Shown piece after piece: positions 1 to 5,188 of a stretch of DNA of 5,210 nt (the stretch's first letter is position 1; every line of letters begins with the position of its first letter). This DNA comes from Cytophagales bacterium (lineage in GTDB: Bacteria > Bacteroidota > Bacteroidia > Cytophagales > Cyclobacteriaceae). The position numbers were made by a program, and so were the translations under genes. The stretch lies in NCBI GenBank assembly GCA_003500135.1, contig DNTA01000003.1, positions 1 to 5,210 of the forward strand, given 5' to 3'. The notes below the pieces were generated by a model. That model had not been told where the DNA came from. It ran no database searches and saw only the letters and a list, made by a program, of their open reading frames with translations.

Positions 1-664
1 TTCCTTTTTTATCAATCCAAGATTTCCCGGTCCTGATTCTTCCAGTTTTGCGATTGAGGTAGAATCTGTCCAATGAAATTACAATACCGACTGCAAAGCC
101 AATAATTGTAGGATAGCCTATGCCGTCTAAACGAGGGTGATCCCCGTACTTTATTAATACTGTATTCTCGTCATTTGTTAACGTAATTTTTTTATTCGAT
201 GTAGAATTAGTTGACAGGAGAACACTTTCGTATTCATGGCCACGATGAGGCGTAGAAGTTAAGCTGTGATTATACAAAGTTGAAATGACAAAATTTGATG
301 AGTCATTCGGATTAAATTTCATTCTCCTCAACCTAAAAAATGCTTTTACCAGCGTATCTCTTGTTGTAAATGAACAGTGCCGAAGAGGTGTACTTAAGCC
401 TTTATAATATCCCACCAATCCTTTAGAATCATAGACGAAACAATGTAATTCCATATAGGGAAGCTCTCCTTTTGAAGCGGCAATCGAGTCAATATAATTT
501 GACTTCCAGGAAATTTCATATAAGTTTTTGTCACTGTTCTCACTCGTAATGGTACACCTTATCTCCAAAGGTGGCAAGCCAAATGAGTCAATAATTTCAA
601 AGTCCTGAGCAAGAAGAGACGAAGTGAAAAAAACAAGTAATGAAACGAACAATGAATTTTTCAT
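1..664 (-). CDS. Exported protein of unknown function, C-terminus cut off by the window edge
   Basis: An open frame starts with ATG at 664-662 and stays open for 221 codons to the left edge. Residues 1-19 look like a type I signal peptide (MKNSLFVSLLVFFTSSLLA, then QD), so the product should be exported to the periplasm or cell surface. The middle part is polar with two cysteines (C75, C97) and no motif I recognise. Residues 182-198 (PTIIGFAVGIVISL region) are hydrophobic and may be a membrane segment, followed by a basic stretch. The start codon sits only 6 nt after the attC-like core box GTTAGC (676-671), so there is almost no room for a private promoter after the recombination junction. 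Transcription may come from within the attC-like loop, from the toxin-antitoxin unit upstream, or further away. The placement is that of the first gene of an integron-type cassette. I do not recognise the family and assign no function. Confidence 0.8.
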   Translation of the reverse strand, partial: MKNSLFVSLLVFFTSSLLAQDFEIIDSFGLPPLEIRCTITSENSDKNLYEISWKSNYIDSIAASKGELPYMELHCFVYDSKGLVGYYKGLSTPLRHCSFTTRDTLVKAFFRLRRMKFNPNDSSNFVISTLYNHSLTSTPHRGHEYESVLLSTNSTSNKKITLTNDENTVLIKYGDHPRLDGIGYPTIIGFAVGIVISLDRFYLNRKTGRIRTGKSWIDKKG

Positions 665-670
665 ATTGCT

Positions 671-795
671 GCTAACGGTTCGGCTGTATGTTCCGTTGCC
701 CGTTCATGGACTTTATTTAGTTAAATTCATATCTAAATTAAGAAAAAATTTAATTAAGAATGATATACTGGCAATGGAATATACAGCCTGTTACC
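671..795 (-). repeat. attC-like recombination site A (long imperfect palindrome)
   Basis: The outer boxes are GCTAAC (671-676) and GTTACC (790-795). They enclose a spacer that is 5 nt on the left (677-681, GGTTC) and 1 nt on the right (789). A 22-position stem then pairs 682-703 with 767-788: 19 Watson-Crick pairs, 2 G-T pairs (690/780, 695/775) and one C-T mismatch (701/769). The loop of about 63 nt is AT-rich, with a near-duplicate of AAATTAAGAA at 735-744 and 751-760. Read on the coding strand the order is R''-like box, stem, loop, stem, 5-nt spacer, R'-like box, as in long integron attC sites of the Vibrio VCR size class. It lies 9 nt after the toxin stop codon and 6 nt before the next start codon. 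The core boxes do not fully fit the textbook GTTRRRY consensus, so 'attC-like' is an inference from architecture. Confidence 0.72.
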
Positions 796-804
796 AACTG
801 TAAA

Positions 805-1098
805 TTATTCACCGAAAATACTTTTTAAATCTTGTCTTCCTACAATAGCCATAATTTCGACTATGTCATTGCTAACTTTAAAATAAATACTATCAGATCC
901 GCAAACACCGCGTCTATAGCCTGGTTTAATATAATCTACGGATTCAAAAGAAAAGGGTCGTTCCGCAATGATATCGAAATACTCAAAAAACGCATAGAAA
1001 TATTTGTCAGCCTGGATAACCCCAAATTTCTCAACGCCATACTGATGAATTCTAATTAAGTCTTCTTTTGCGACATTACTAAGTTTATATATCCTCAT
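805..1098 (-). CDS. parE: ParE/RelE-superfamily toxin of a type II toxin-antitoxin pair
   Basis: This 97-residue protein has the usual length and layout of ParE-like toxins. It shows an N-terminal LSNVAKEDL strand-helix start (residues 6-14), an IHQYGVEKFG helix, the AERP turn (45-48), the GYRRG strand (60-64) with two arginines, an IYFKV strand (71-75) and a final IVEIMAIVGRQD segment (79-90). ParE proteins of characterised systems poison DNA gyrase, whereas close RelE relatives cut mRNA at the ribosome; the sequence alone does not decide which applies. The ATG (1098-1096) lies inside the end of the antitoxin gene, a 14-nt overlap that implies translational coupling and a shared transcript. 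The TAA stop is 9 nt from attC-like site A. The product is cytoplasmic and expected to be neutralised by the upstream antitoxin. The frame is intact, so the toxin is probably functional. Confidence 0.88.
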   Translation of the reverse strand: MRIYKLSNVAKEDLIRIHQYGVEKFGVIQADKYFYAFFEYFDIIAERPFSFESVDYIKPGYRRGVCGSDSIYFKVSNDIVEIMAIVGRQDLKSIFGE

Positions 1099-1330
1099 TA
1101 AGTAATGACTTAGATTTTAATAATATTTGCTCTTTGGTGTCATTGGTAAATCCACTGTTTTCAGCTCTTTCCAATTTGGCACTAATCCAATCAATTTGGC
1201 GTTGTTGCTTTCGGGCTTGACGTATTAAATCATTTACAAGTTCACTTTTACTGGAATATTCCTTGTTATCAACTTGAGTTTTTAACCATTCGTCATTTGG
1301 TTGTGTTAATGAAATACTTTGCCTTGTCAT
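1085..1330 (-). CDS. parD: ParD-like ribbon-helix-helix antitoxin
   Basis: I place the start at ATG 1330-1328, giving 81 residues beginning MTRQSISL. An upstream ATG at 1363 would add 11 residues (MVYIYTIKLII), but that stretch is encoded by the operator palindrome and the promoter -7 element, so it is unlikely to be translated. Residues 2-8 (TRQSISL) form the beta strand of a ribbon-helix-helix domain. Helices follow at about 10-24 and 27-41 (SSKSELVNDLIRQA), as in ParD antitoxins. The charged C-terminal half (about 43-81, QRQIDWISAKLERAEN and onward) would wrap the toxin. The protein should dimerise, bind the palindrome at 1343-1364 and repress its own operon, while neutralising the ParE-like partner whose gene overlaps its 3' end by 14 nt. 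The family call is firm; the exact ParD subgroup is not. Confidence 0.87.
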   Translation of the reverse strand: MTRQSISLTQPNDEWLKTQVDNKEYSSKSELVNDLIRQARKQQRQIDWISAKLERAENSGFTNDTKEQILLKSKSLLNEDI

Positions 1331-1342
1331 AATAATTAATTT

Positions 1343-1364
1343 TATGGTGTAAATATACACCATA
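1343..1364 (-). promoter_or_regulatory. Palindromic operator of the toxin-antitoxin operon
   Basis: Perfect 9-bp half-sites TATGGTGTA (1343-1351) and TACACCATA (1356-1364) flank a 4-nt centre (AATA). The palindrome lies 12 nt upstream of the antitoxin start and covers the proposed -7 promoter element. Ribbon-helix-helix antitoxins commonly bind symmetric sites of this kind to autorepress, so this is the expected site for the ParD-like protein. The arms and position are seen directly; protein binding is inferred. Confidence 0.72.
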
Positions 1365-1381
1365 TATACATCAATTGCAAA
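1350..1381 (-). promoter_or_regulatory. Bacteroidota-type promoter for the toxin-antitoxin operon
   Basis: On the minus strand, TTTG (1381-1378) is followed after 20 nt by TATATTTA (1357-1350), one base off the TAnnTTTG -7 element recognised by the primary sigma factor of Bacteroidota. The spacing fits that consensus. The -7 element lies within the palindromic operator, so antitoxin binding would block RNA polymerase. Transcription would begin shortly before the antitoxin ATG, leaving a short leader. The promoter lies inside the cassette, so the toxin-antitoxin pair would not depend on an array promoter. Confidence 0.55.
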
Positions 1382-1419
1382 AAATATGAATTGAATGTTT
1401 TGTCTGCGATTTTATAGTT

Positions 1420-1548
1420 GGTAACGGTTAGTATATGAAAAGTAGGCGATTTCGAAGCACTAATCTTTCGGTATGTGATAAATTTAGATACGAGCCAAAA
1501 CCCTTTACTTTACTAATGTTTCGCCTATTTTTTATATACATTGTTAGC
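1420..1548 (-). repeat. attC-like recombination site B (long imperfect palindrome)
   Basis: The outer boxes are GGTAAC (1420-1425) and GTTAGC (1543-1548). The spacers are GGTTA (1426-1430) on the left and ATT (1540-1542) on the right. The stem pairs GTATATGAAAAGTAGGCGA (1431-1449) with 1521-1539: 17 Watson-Crick pairs plus two G-T pairs (1437/1533, 1442/1528) on the plus strand and no true mismatch. The loop is about 71 nt, and the near-repeats ACTAATCTTTCG (1459-1470) and ACTAATGTTTCG (1512-1523) lie in the loop and run into the right stem. The stem sequence is unrelated to that of site A, but box order, 5-nt spacer and total length (129 versus 125 bp) agree. It begins 8 nt after the stop of the DUF998-like gene on the coding strand and precedes the toxin-antitoxin promoter. 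Confidence 0.72.
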
Positions 1549-1556
1549 CACTGGCT

Positions 1557-2132
1557 TCATTTATTTGGTTGGTAAAATAATGTCAACCAAACGAAACTAC
1601 CTAAGTACATTACTCTTTGTATAATTCCAACGTTAGAATCCATAATTCCAAACAATGCTGAAAATCCAACCACAAAAGCAAATGTCACAAAATGAATGAT
1701 TTTTAAATTCGTATTGGTTTCTGTAAATCCATAAATTAAAAGTCCGATTGAGAATGTAATTCCTGCAACTTGAGCGGCAAATGAATGAATATTTGATTCC
1801 ATTGCAGAATATTCTATACCTTCTACAAATGGTTTTGTTGAATAAAGCCCTGAAGCCAAAATGGATAATCCGTAAATCAGGATAGGTAATTCAGAAAGAA
1901 GATTACCGTTTCCTTTCATTAGTTTACTCACTATTCCGATTGCCAAAATTCCACCAAACAGAATAAAGCCGATCTTCATTATCCAACGATATTGGTACTG
2001 CTGTGAAGCAAGTTCACTTATTGTATTGGTTCGCCAATCATACGGACTTGTGGTGAAGAAATGAGCAATTATTATAAGTCCGACAAAAAGTCCAACACTG
2101 GTCCAATTATATTTTGTTATCAATTCTGTCAT
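1557..2132 (-). CDS. DUF998-like six-helix membrane protein
   Basis: The 191-residue product is mostly hydrophobic, with six likely membrane helices at about 9-27, 50-70, 83-97, 114-134, 143-163 and 167-187. It carries features I associate with the DUF998 family: an NTISEL motif after the first helix (36-41), a following RWIMKIGFILFG helix, a histidine at the start of helix four (IHSFAAQVAG, H116) and a short IIQRVMYLGSF last helix. DUF998 proteins are integral membrane proteins of unknown biochemical role. The ATG at 2132-2130 follows the previous stop after 22 nt, consistent with the last gene of an operon. The TGA stop is 8 nt before attC-like site B, the usual place for the final gene of a cassette. 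The family call is from memory of its motifs, not a profile search. Confidence 0.78.
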   Translation of the reverse strand: MTELITKYNWTSVGLFVGLIIIAHFFTTSPYDWRTNTISELASQQYQYRWIMKIGFILFGGILAIGIVSKLMKGNGNLLSELPILIYGLSILASGLYSTKPFVEGIEYSAMESNIHSFAAQVAGITFSIGLLIYGFTETNTNLKIIHFVTFAFVVGFSALFGIMDSNVGIIQRVMYLGSFVWLTLFYQPNK

Positions 2133-2154
2133 TTTTGATGTACGATAATTGTGT

Positions 2155-2544
2155 TCATTTTGACCTGTTCGTCATTTTCGTGATGATGAATACAGCCCCA
2201 AATACTTCCAGGATGCTTAACGGAATTGCAAATGGTAGTATCCCAAATGGTAGTACGTTCATATTGCCTGTTACAAGCCACATAAGCACGAAACCAACGA
2301 ACCAAGACAAGAGCGTGGTTTGAACCAATGAAAATTTTTGAGAGATAATATAAATGCCAATGGCAAAGCACAATGACCAAATTCCCCAAACGGCTCCATT
2401 GATGGGTTCGGAAGGAAAAATTAAGCCCAAGCCTTCATAATGATCTGTCCAATACGATTTGAGAATAAATTCATTCCTAACAAATTCGGAAATACTTATC
2501 CAAATGGTAGCTAGTACAACGGGTAAAATGGTTTTTTTTATCAT
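2155..2544 (-). CDS. Small four-helix membrane protein, family not named
   Basis: This protein of 129 residues has hydrophobic segments at about 5-21, 49-68, 75-92 and 101-123 and a basic C-terminal tail (TKMTNRSK), which suggests four membrane helices. Between helices one and two lies a polar aromatic stretch, RNEFILKSYWTDHYEGLGL (23-41), followed by FPSEPINGAVWG (43-54); a PFGILPFAIP turn (99-108) precedes the last helix. It resembles hypothetical membrane proteins that I believe recur in Bacteroidota, but I cannot give a family name or function. The ATG (2544-2542) comes 48 nt after the SDR stop, and the TGA stop is 22 nt before the DUF998-like start, so co-transcription with both neighbours is likely. 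No catalytic motif is apparent. Confidence 0.8.
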   Translation of the reverse strand: MIKKTILPVVLATIWISISEFVRNEFILKSYWTDHYEGLGLIFPSEPINGAVWGIWSLCFAIGIYIISQKFSLVQTTLLSWFVGFVLMWLVTGNMNVLPFGILPFAIPLSILEVFGAVFIITKMTNRSK

Positions 2545-2592
2545 TGAAATTTATCTGATTTTTTAGTTAGGCTTATCTTTTAAGCTATCTGG

Positions 2593-3459
2593 TTAATTGA
2601 TCTCCAGCCTTTTTACTTCCTGATCAAAGAAATCATGTAATTTATGTTCCCCATATTGAGGTGCTTGCATATCCATCACCATTGTCGTCATAAAAAACTC
2701 AATAGGTCCATATGTTTTTTGATTGGTAAAAGTGCGAAAAATCCAAAGAACAAATCTTCGTATCCAATCGGGCAAATGGACAATTTTAACAGGTTTTCCA
2801 CAGGCTTTTAAGGCCAACTCGGCAATTTCATTTTGAGAGAACAGGTCAGGACCACCCACATTTATTTCTTGTTCATTTTGGTCAATTGAATCAACAACAA
2901 CCTTTGCTAAATCTTTTCCGTGAATTGGATTTAGTTTAAGTTTTCCATCGCCAAAGAGATATATCCTGCCGCCTTTTGCCATTTTAAGGAAATCGCCCAT
3001 ATCAGAGAAAAAACCATTAGGTCTTATGATGCAATAATCTAGACCAGAACTTTTTAAGTAATCACCAAGTTTTTCCTTTGCTTCTCCGCCTTTTGTATGC
3101 CTTATTTTATCTCCATTAAGAACAGAGATGTAAATAAACTTTTGCACTCCACATTTCTTGGCTTCATCAATCAGGTTTGCATTGGCTTGAAAGTCAACAT
3201 CCATATAGGTTAAGCCGTCTTTTTGCCGAGTAATTCCCACCGTGCTGATGACGGTATTCACATCATTGCAAATACCTTGTAAGGTTTCAGGTTTTGTCAC
3301 TTCTGCTTCTATGATTGTAAGATTGGGAGCCGCCACTTTTACCTTATTCTTATTGCGCACCACTGCTTTAACTTCATAAGCTCTGTCAATTAATTCCTGA
3401 GTTATGAATCTTCCTAAATATCCGGTGGCTCCAGCTAATAGTATTTTTGTGTCATTCAT
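2593..3459 (-). CDS. NAD(P)-binding atypical SDR / NmrA-like oxidoreductase
   Basis: The 288-residue protein begins with a Rossmann fold: strand KILLAG, then the glycine-rich loop GATGYLG (10-16), and VVRN (33-36), whose arginine favours NADP(H). Further landmarks are ISTVG (71-75), KFIYISVLNG (107-116) and SGLDYCIIRPNGFF (138-151), the characteristic segment of NmrA-like atypical SDRs, then NPIHGKDLA (167-175) and INVGGPD (199-205). The usual catalytic YxxxK pair is not obvious, as in many atypical SDRs that bind NAD(P) or reduce quinones or small metabolites. The C-terminal part (231-265) is rich in aromatic and hydrophobic residues (WIRRFVLWIFRTF) and may contact a lipid or membrane. The substrate is unknown. 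The gene starts 21 nt after the hydrolase stop and is the third recognised gene of the operon. The frame is intact and the length normal. Confidence 0.88.
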   Translation of the reverse strand: MNDTKILLAGATGYLGRFITQELIDRAYEVKAVVRNKNKVKVAAPNLTIIEAEVTKPETLQGICNDVNTVISTVGITRQKDGLTYMDVDFQANANLIDEAKKCGVQKFIYISVLNGDKIRHTKGGEAKEKLGDYLKSSGLDYCIIRPNGFFSDMGDFLKMAKGGRIYLFGDGKLKLNPIHGKDLAKVVVDSIDQNEQEINVGGPDLFSQNEIAELALKACGKPVKIVHLPDWIRRFVLWIFRTFTNQKTYGPIEFFMTTMVMDMQAPQYGEHKLHDFFDQEVKRLEIN

Positions 3460-3480
3460 TTCAGTATCAATTACATTCTT

Positions 3481-4314
3481 CTATTCATTGATGAATTCAA
3501 TTGTCTTCATTACCGCTTGTTCAGATGCTTTACCAATCCAAAACAAGTGTCCCCATTTATTGTCCAATTCAACAAATTGTGAATTGTGAATTTTCTCCTT
3601 AGCATTTATAGCGTGTTCTATTGAAACGCTGTTATCATATTTACTATGGATGATGAGGCTTGGGCATTCTATTTTTTCAAGGGATGTTTCACAAATATCT
3701 TGGTCTACATCGTTTAAAAAGCCGCTTTTTGAACGATAGTGTTTCAGGGCCGAGATGAGTTCTTGTATATCTTCATGTTTAAGTTGATGCTTTGAGAAAG
3801 TTGAAAATTGAGGATAAAAGCTATTGGCTATTATTCTTGGCAATAGTTTGGAAAATAATGAAACCATTCCCCAAGTGACTCCTTCTGTTTTCGGATTGAA
3901 AATTATTTGGGCAGTTTTATAGATCTTATTGTCTTTGGCAAGCCATTTTTTTGAAATTGCAGAAGCGAGTATTAGTTTTTGAACCTTATCCGGATGCTGA
4001 GCAGCCAATTCAATTGCGGTCAATCCACCTGCAGAAATACCATAAACGATAGCCGGTTTGATGGGAAGGCAATTCAGTAATTCTGCGATTAATTCGGCAG
4101 TTTGTTTGGGTGTTCGATGACCATTTAATGGCGTTTTCCCATAGCCCGGTCGTGAAGGAGTTATCAATTGAAATTTTGACAAATCAAAACCTTTGTGACT
4201 AAGGGTATCGAAGCAGTTAGAGTGTCCACCGTGAATAAAAACAATAGGAATCCCCTGACCAACTGAACAGTATTCGATCTCGCCAATTTTTGTGTTGATT
4301 ACCGTGCTATTCAT
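3481..4314 (-). CDS. Alpha/beta-hydrolase-fold enzyme
   Basis: With the start at ATG 4314-4312 the product has 277 residues. It has all the landmarks of the alpha/beta hydrolase fold: the oxyanion-hole HGGHS (28-32), an SRPGYG loop (54-59), the nucleophile elbow GISAGG (92-97, Ser94), an acid residue in SKYDNS (Asp227) and the catalytic histidine in WGHLFW (His256). It should be a soluble serine hydrolase (esterase, lipase-like or C-C bond hydrolase), since no signal peptide is visible; the substrate cannot be read. The frame can be extended to a TTG at 4344-4342, which would overlap the protease stop codon and add ten residues (start of MIIHHGKKQR). I prefer the ATG because MNSTVINTK leads directly into the first strand, but coupled initiation at TTG is possible. 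It lies 26 nt after the protease gene and 21 nt before the SDR gene. Confidence 0.9.
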   Translation of the reverse strand: MNSTVINTKIGEIEYCSVGQGIPIVFIHGGHSNCFDTLSHKGFDLSKFQLITPSRPGYGKTPLNGHRTPKQTAELIAELLNCLPIKPAIVYGISAGGLTAIELAAQHPDKVQKLILASAISKKWLAKDNKIYKTAQIIFNPKTEGVTWGMVSLFSKLLPRIIANSFYPQFSTFSKHQLKHEDIQELISALKHYRSKSGFLNDVDQDICETSLEKIECPSLIIHSKYDNSVSIEHAINAKEKIHNSQFVELDNKWGHLFWIGKASEQAVMKTIEFINE

Positions 4315-4340
4315 TCTCTGTTTTTTCCCATGGTGAATGA

Positions 4341-5042
4341 TCAACTGACTTTATGCATGAGGTAAAGTGAGCCAATGATTACAACGTCTTGTAAAAAGTG
4401 AATCAACCAGGCCCAAAAGAAACCCTGTGTTTCAAAAATGGATTTGGCCAATATAAAGCCAAGTATTCCTGCAAGCGCTATCCCAACTATTCCACTTGGC
4501 ATGCCGTTTATATGGGCAAGTCCAAAAATCAAAGCAGATATTAGGAAAATAATTGTTGGTGAAACGAGTCCCTGCAGAGGAGAAACAAGCCCTACTCGGT
4601 AAATCATTTCTTCCCCAAAGGAATTAGTCAATGAAAAAAGCAATATCCAGAAAATTCCACCTTGTAAAAGAGACCAATCTACATCCACTTTCTTCAGCTG
4701 GAAATACATAAAAATGGCAGTCACTCCGGTTATTACCAAACAGAGGGAAAGTCCCGTTTTAAGCCAACTATCGCCTTGCTTAATTCCAAATAATTTAAGC
4801 TCGTCTCCTGGAATTGAAATATGCCCAAAGGAGAAGTAAGTCAGAAAGTTTTCCTTGTTTAAAATGTAGGTCGTCAACAAAGAAACTCCTGTGATTAGAA
4901 GCAGTATTATCTGATAGTTGACTTGTCCATTCACAAATGAGTTTCCCGATACTTCCAGTCCAATTTTTTTAGAGAGGCCGCCTGTAAACAGCAGGGCTGC
5001 AGTGTAAACTACTGTCAATAAAATAGGTATAGCGATTTTCAT
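4341..5042 (-). CDS. CPBP-family intramembrane metalloprotease (CAAX protease / Abi type)
   Basis: This 233-residue, very hydrophobic protein has about seven membrane segments. It carries the defining motifs of the CPBP (Rce1-like) family: EEMIYR (144-149, the EExxxR box), FGLAHINGMPSG (173-184, with the metal-ligand candidate His177) and HFLQD (215-219, His215 with Asp219 in the last box). All key residues are present, so it should be an active membrane protease. Family members cleave prenylated proteins in eukaryotes; in bacteria they are linked to bacteriocin maturation or self-immunity and to other poorly known tasks. No bacteriocin-like gene is evident here apart from the tiny upstream ORF at 5085-5171. 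The start at ATG 5042-5040 begins a signal-anchor-like helix. In the same frame 129 nt upstream lies the ATG of that tiny ORF, separated by one TAA. This is the first clearly recognisable gene of the operon. Confidence 0.88.
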   Translation of the reverse strand: MKIAIPILLTVVYTAALLFTGGLSKKIGLEVSGNSFVNGQVNYQIILLLITGVSLLTTYILNKENFLTYFSFGHISIPGDELKLFGIKQGDSWLKTGLSLCLVITGVTAIFMYFQLKKVDVDWSLLQGGIFWILLFSLTNSFGEEMIYRVGLVSPLQGLVSPTIIFLISALIFGLAHINGMPSGIVGIALAGILGFILAKSIFETQGFFWAWLIHFLQDVVIIGSLYLMHKVS

Positions 5043-5084
5043 TATTCTCGTTCGTTGTTCGTCCAGATATATGGTTTGAAGAAG

Positions 5085-5171
5085 TTATAGTTGAAGTTTG
5101 GTAAAATTGGCATGGGCCAGTGTTGAAAAGTCTAACTTTATTTTTTTCGCCAAGTCAGATTGGTCTTGCAT
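5085..5171 (-). other. Possible 28-codon ORF at the head of the five-gene cassette
   Basis: ATG at 5171-5169 opens a 28-codon frame starting MQDQSDLAKKIKLDF and ending KLQL before TAA (5087-5085). It begins 17 nt after the GTTAGC box of the right-edge attC-like site, where first genes of cassettes usually start. It is in the same frame as the protease gene, with only this one stop codon between the two ATGs. It could be a leader peptide, a small gene product, the remnant of a longer 5' part, or chance. I recognise no homology. The remaining sequence up to the protease start (5043-5084) shows no clear promoter. Confidence 0.2.
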
Positions 5172-5188
5172 GGTTTCTTTTGCTTGTG

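Larger units (their letters stand above)
676..1424 (-). mobile_element. Inferred 749-bp integron-type cassette carrying a toxin-antitoxin pair
   Basis: If joining occurs at G^TTA in the R'-like box, as in integrons, this unit begins on the coding strand just after G1425 and ends at G676. It holds the promoter and operator, the ParD-type antitoxin, the ParE-type toxin and attC-like site A. Its first bases, with the preceding G (GTTACCAACT, 1425-1416 on the coding strand), are the exact reverse complement of AGTTGGTAAC just before its own site (799-790 on the coding strand). That is a 10-bp match that would pair in a circular form. The two outer boxes within each attC-like site, by contrast, mismatch at the second base. 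This pattern is what serial insertion of independent cassettes leaves behind. Toxin-antitoxin cassettes with their own promoters are well known from large chromosomal integrons. No integrase is in view, so mobility is not shown. Confidence 0.62.

Noticed and set aside
832..1059. 75-codon plus-strand frame
   Set aside because: It lies entirely antisense to the ParE-like toxin, has no recognisable domain, and its neighbours all run on the other strand.
1331..1363. An 11-residue N-terminal extension of the antitoxin from ATG 1363
   Set aside because: It would place the operator palindrome and the -7 element inside the coding region, and the added residues do not belong to the ribbon-helix-helix fold.
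671..1548. The palindromes as factor-independent terminators or REP-like elements
   Set aside because: The loops are too long (about 63-71 nt) for terminators, no uridine run follows the stems in the right place, the stems differ between sites, and G-T pairing favours the strand opposite to the transcript.
2114..2323. 69-codon plus-strand frame
   Set aside because: It is antisense to the two small membrane-protein genes and has no family features.
2129..2389. 86-codon minus-strand frame
   Set aside because: It is an alternative frame inside the 129-residue membrane protein gene and the following gap; the sequence is low-complexity and unlike a real protein.
2566..2572. GTTAGGC, a perfect integron core 7-mer in the gap between the SDR gene and the small membrane protein gene
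   Set aside because: No complementary GCCTAAC partner or stem was found nearby. One 7-mer of this kind is expected about every other window of this size by chance, so it is not called a relict attC site.
3404..3589. 61-codon plus-strand frame
   Set aside because: It is antisense to the junction of the hydrolase and SDR genes, with no motif.
4315..4344. TTG start for the hydrolase overlapping the protease stop
   Set aside because: It is possible through translational coupling, but the ATG ten codons later fits the fold better. It is mentioned in the gene entry and not adopted.
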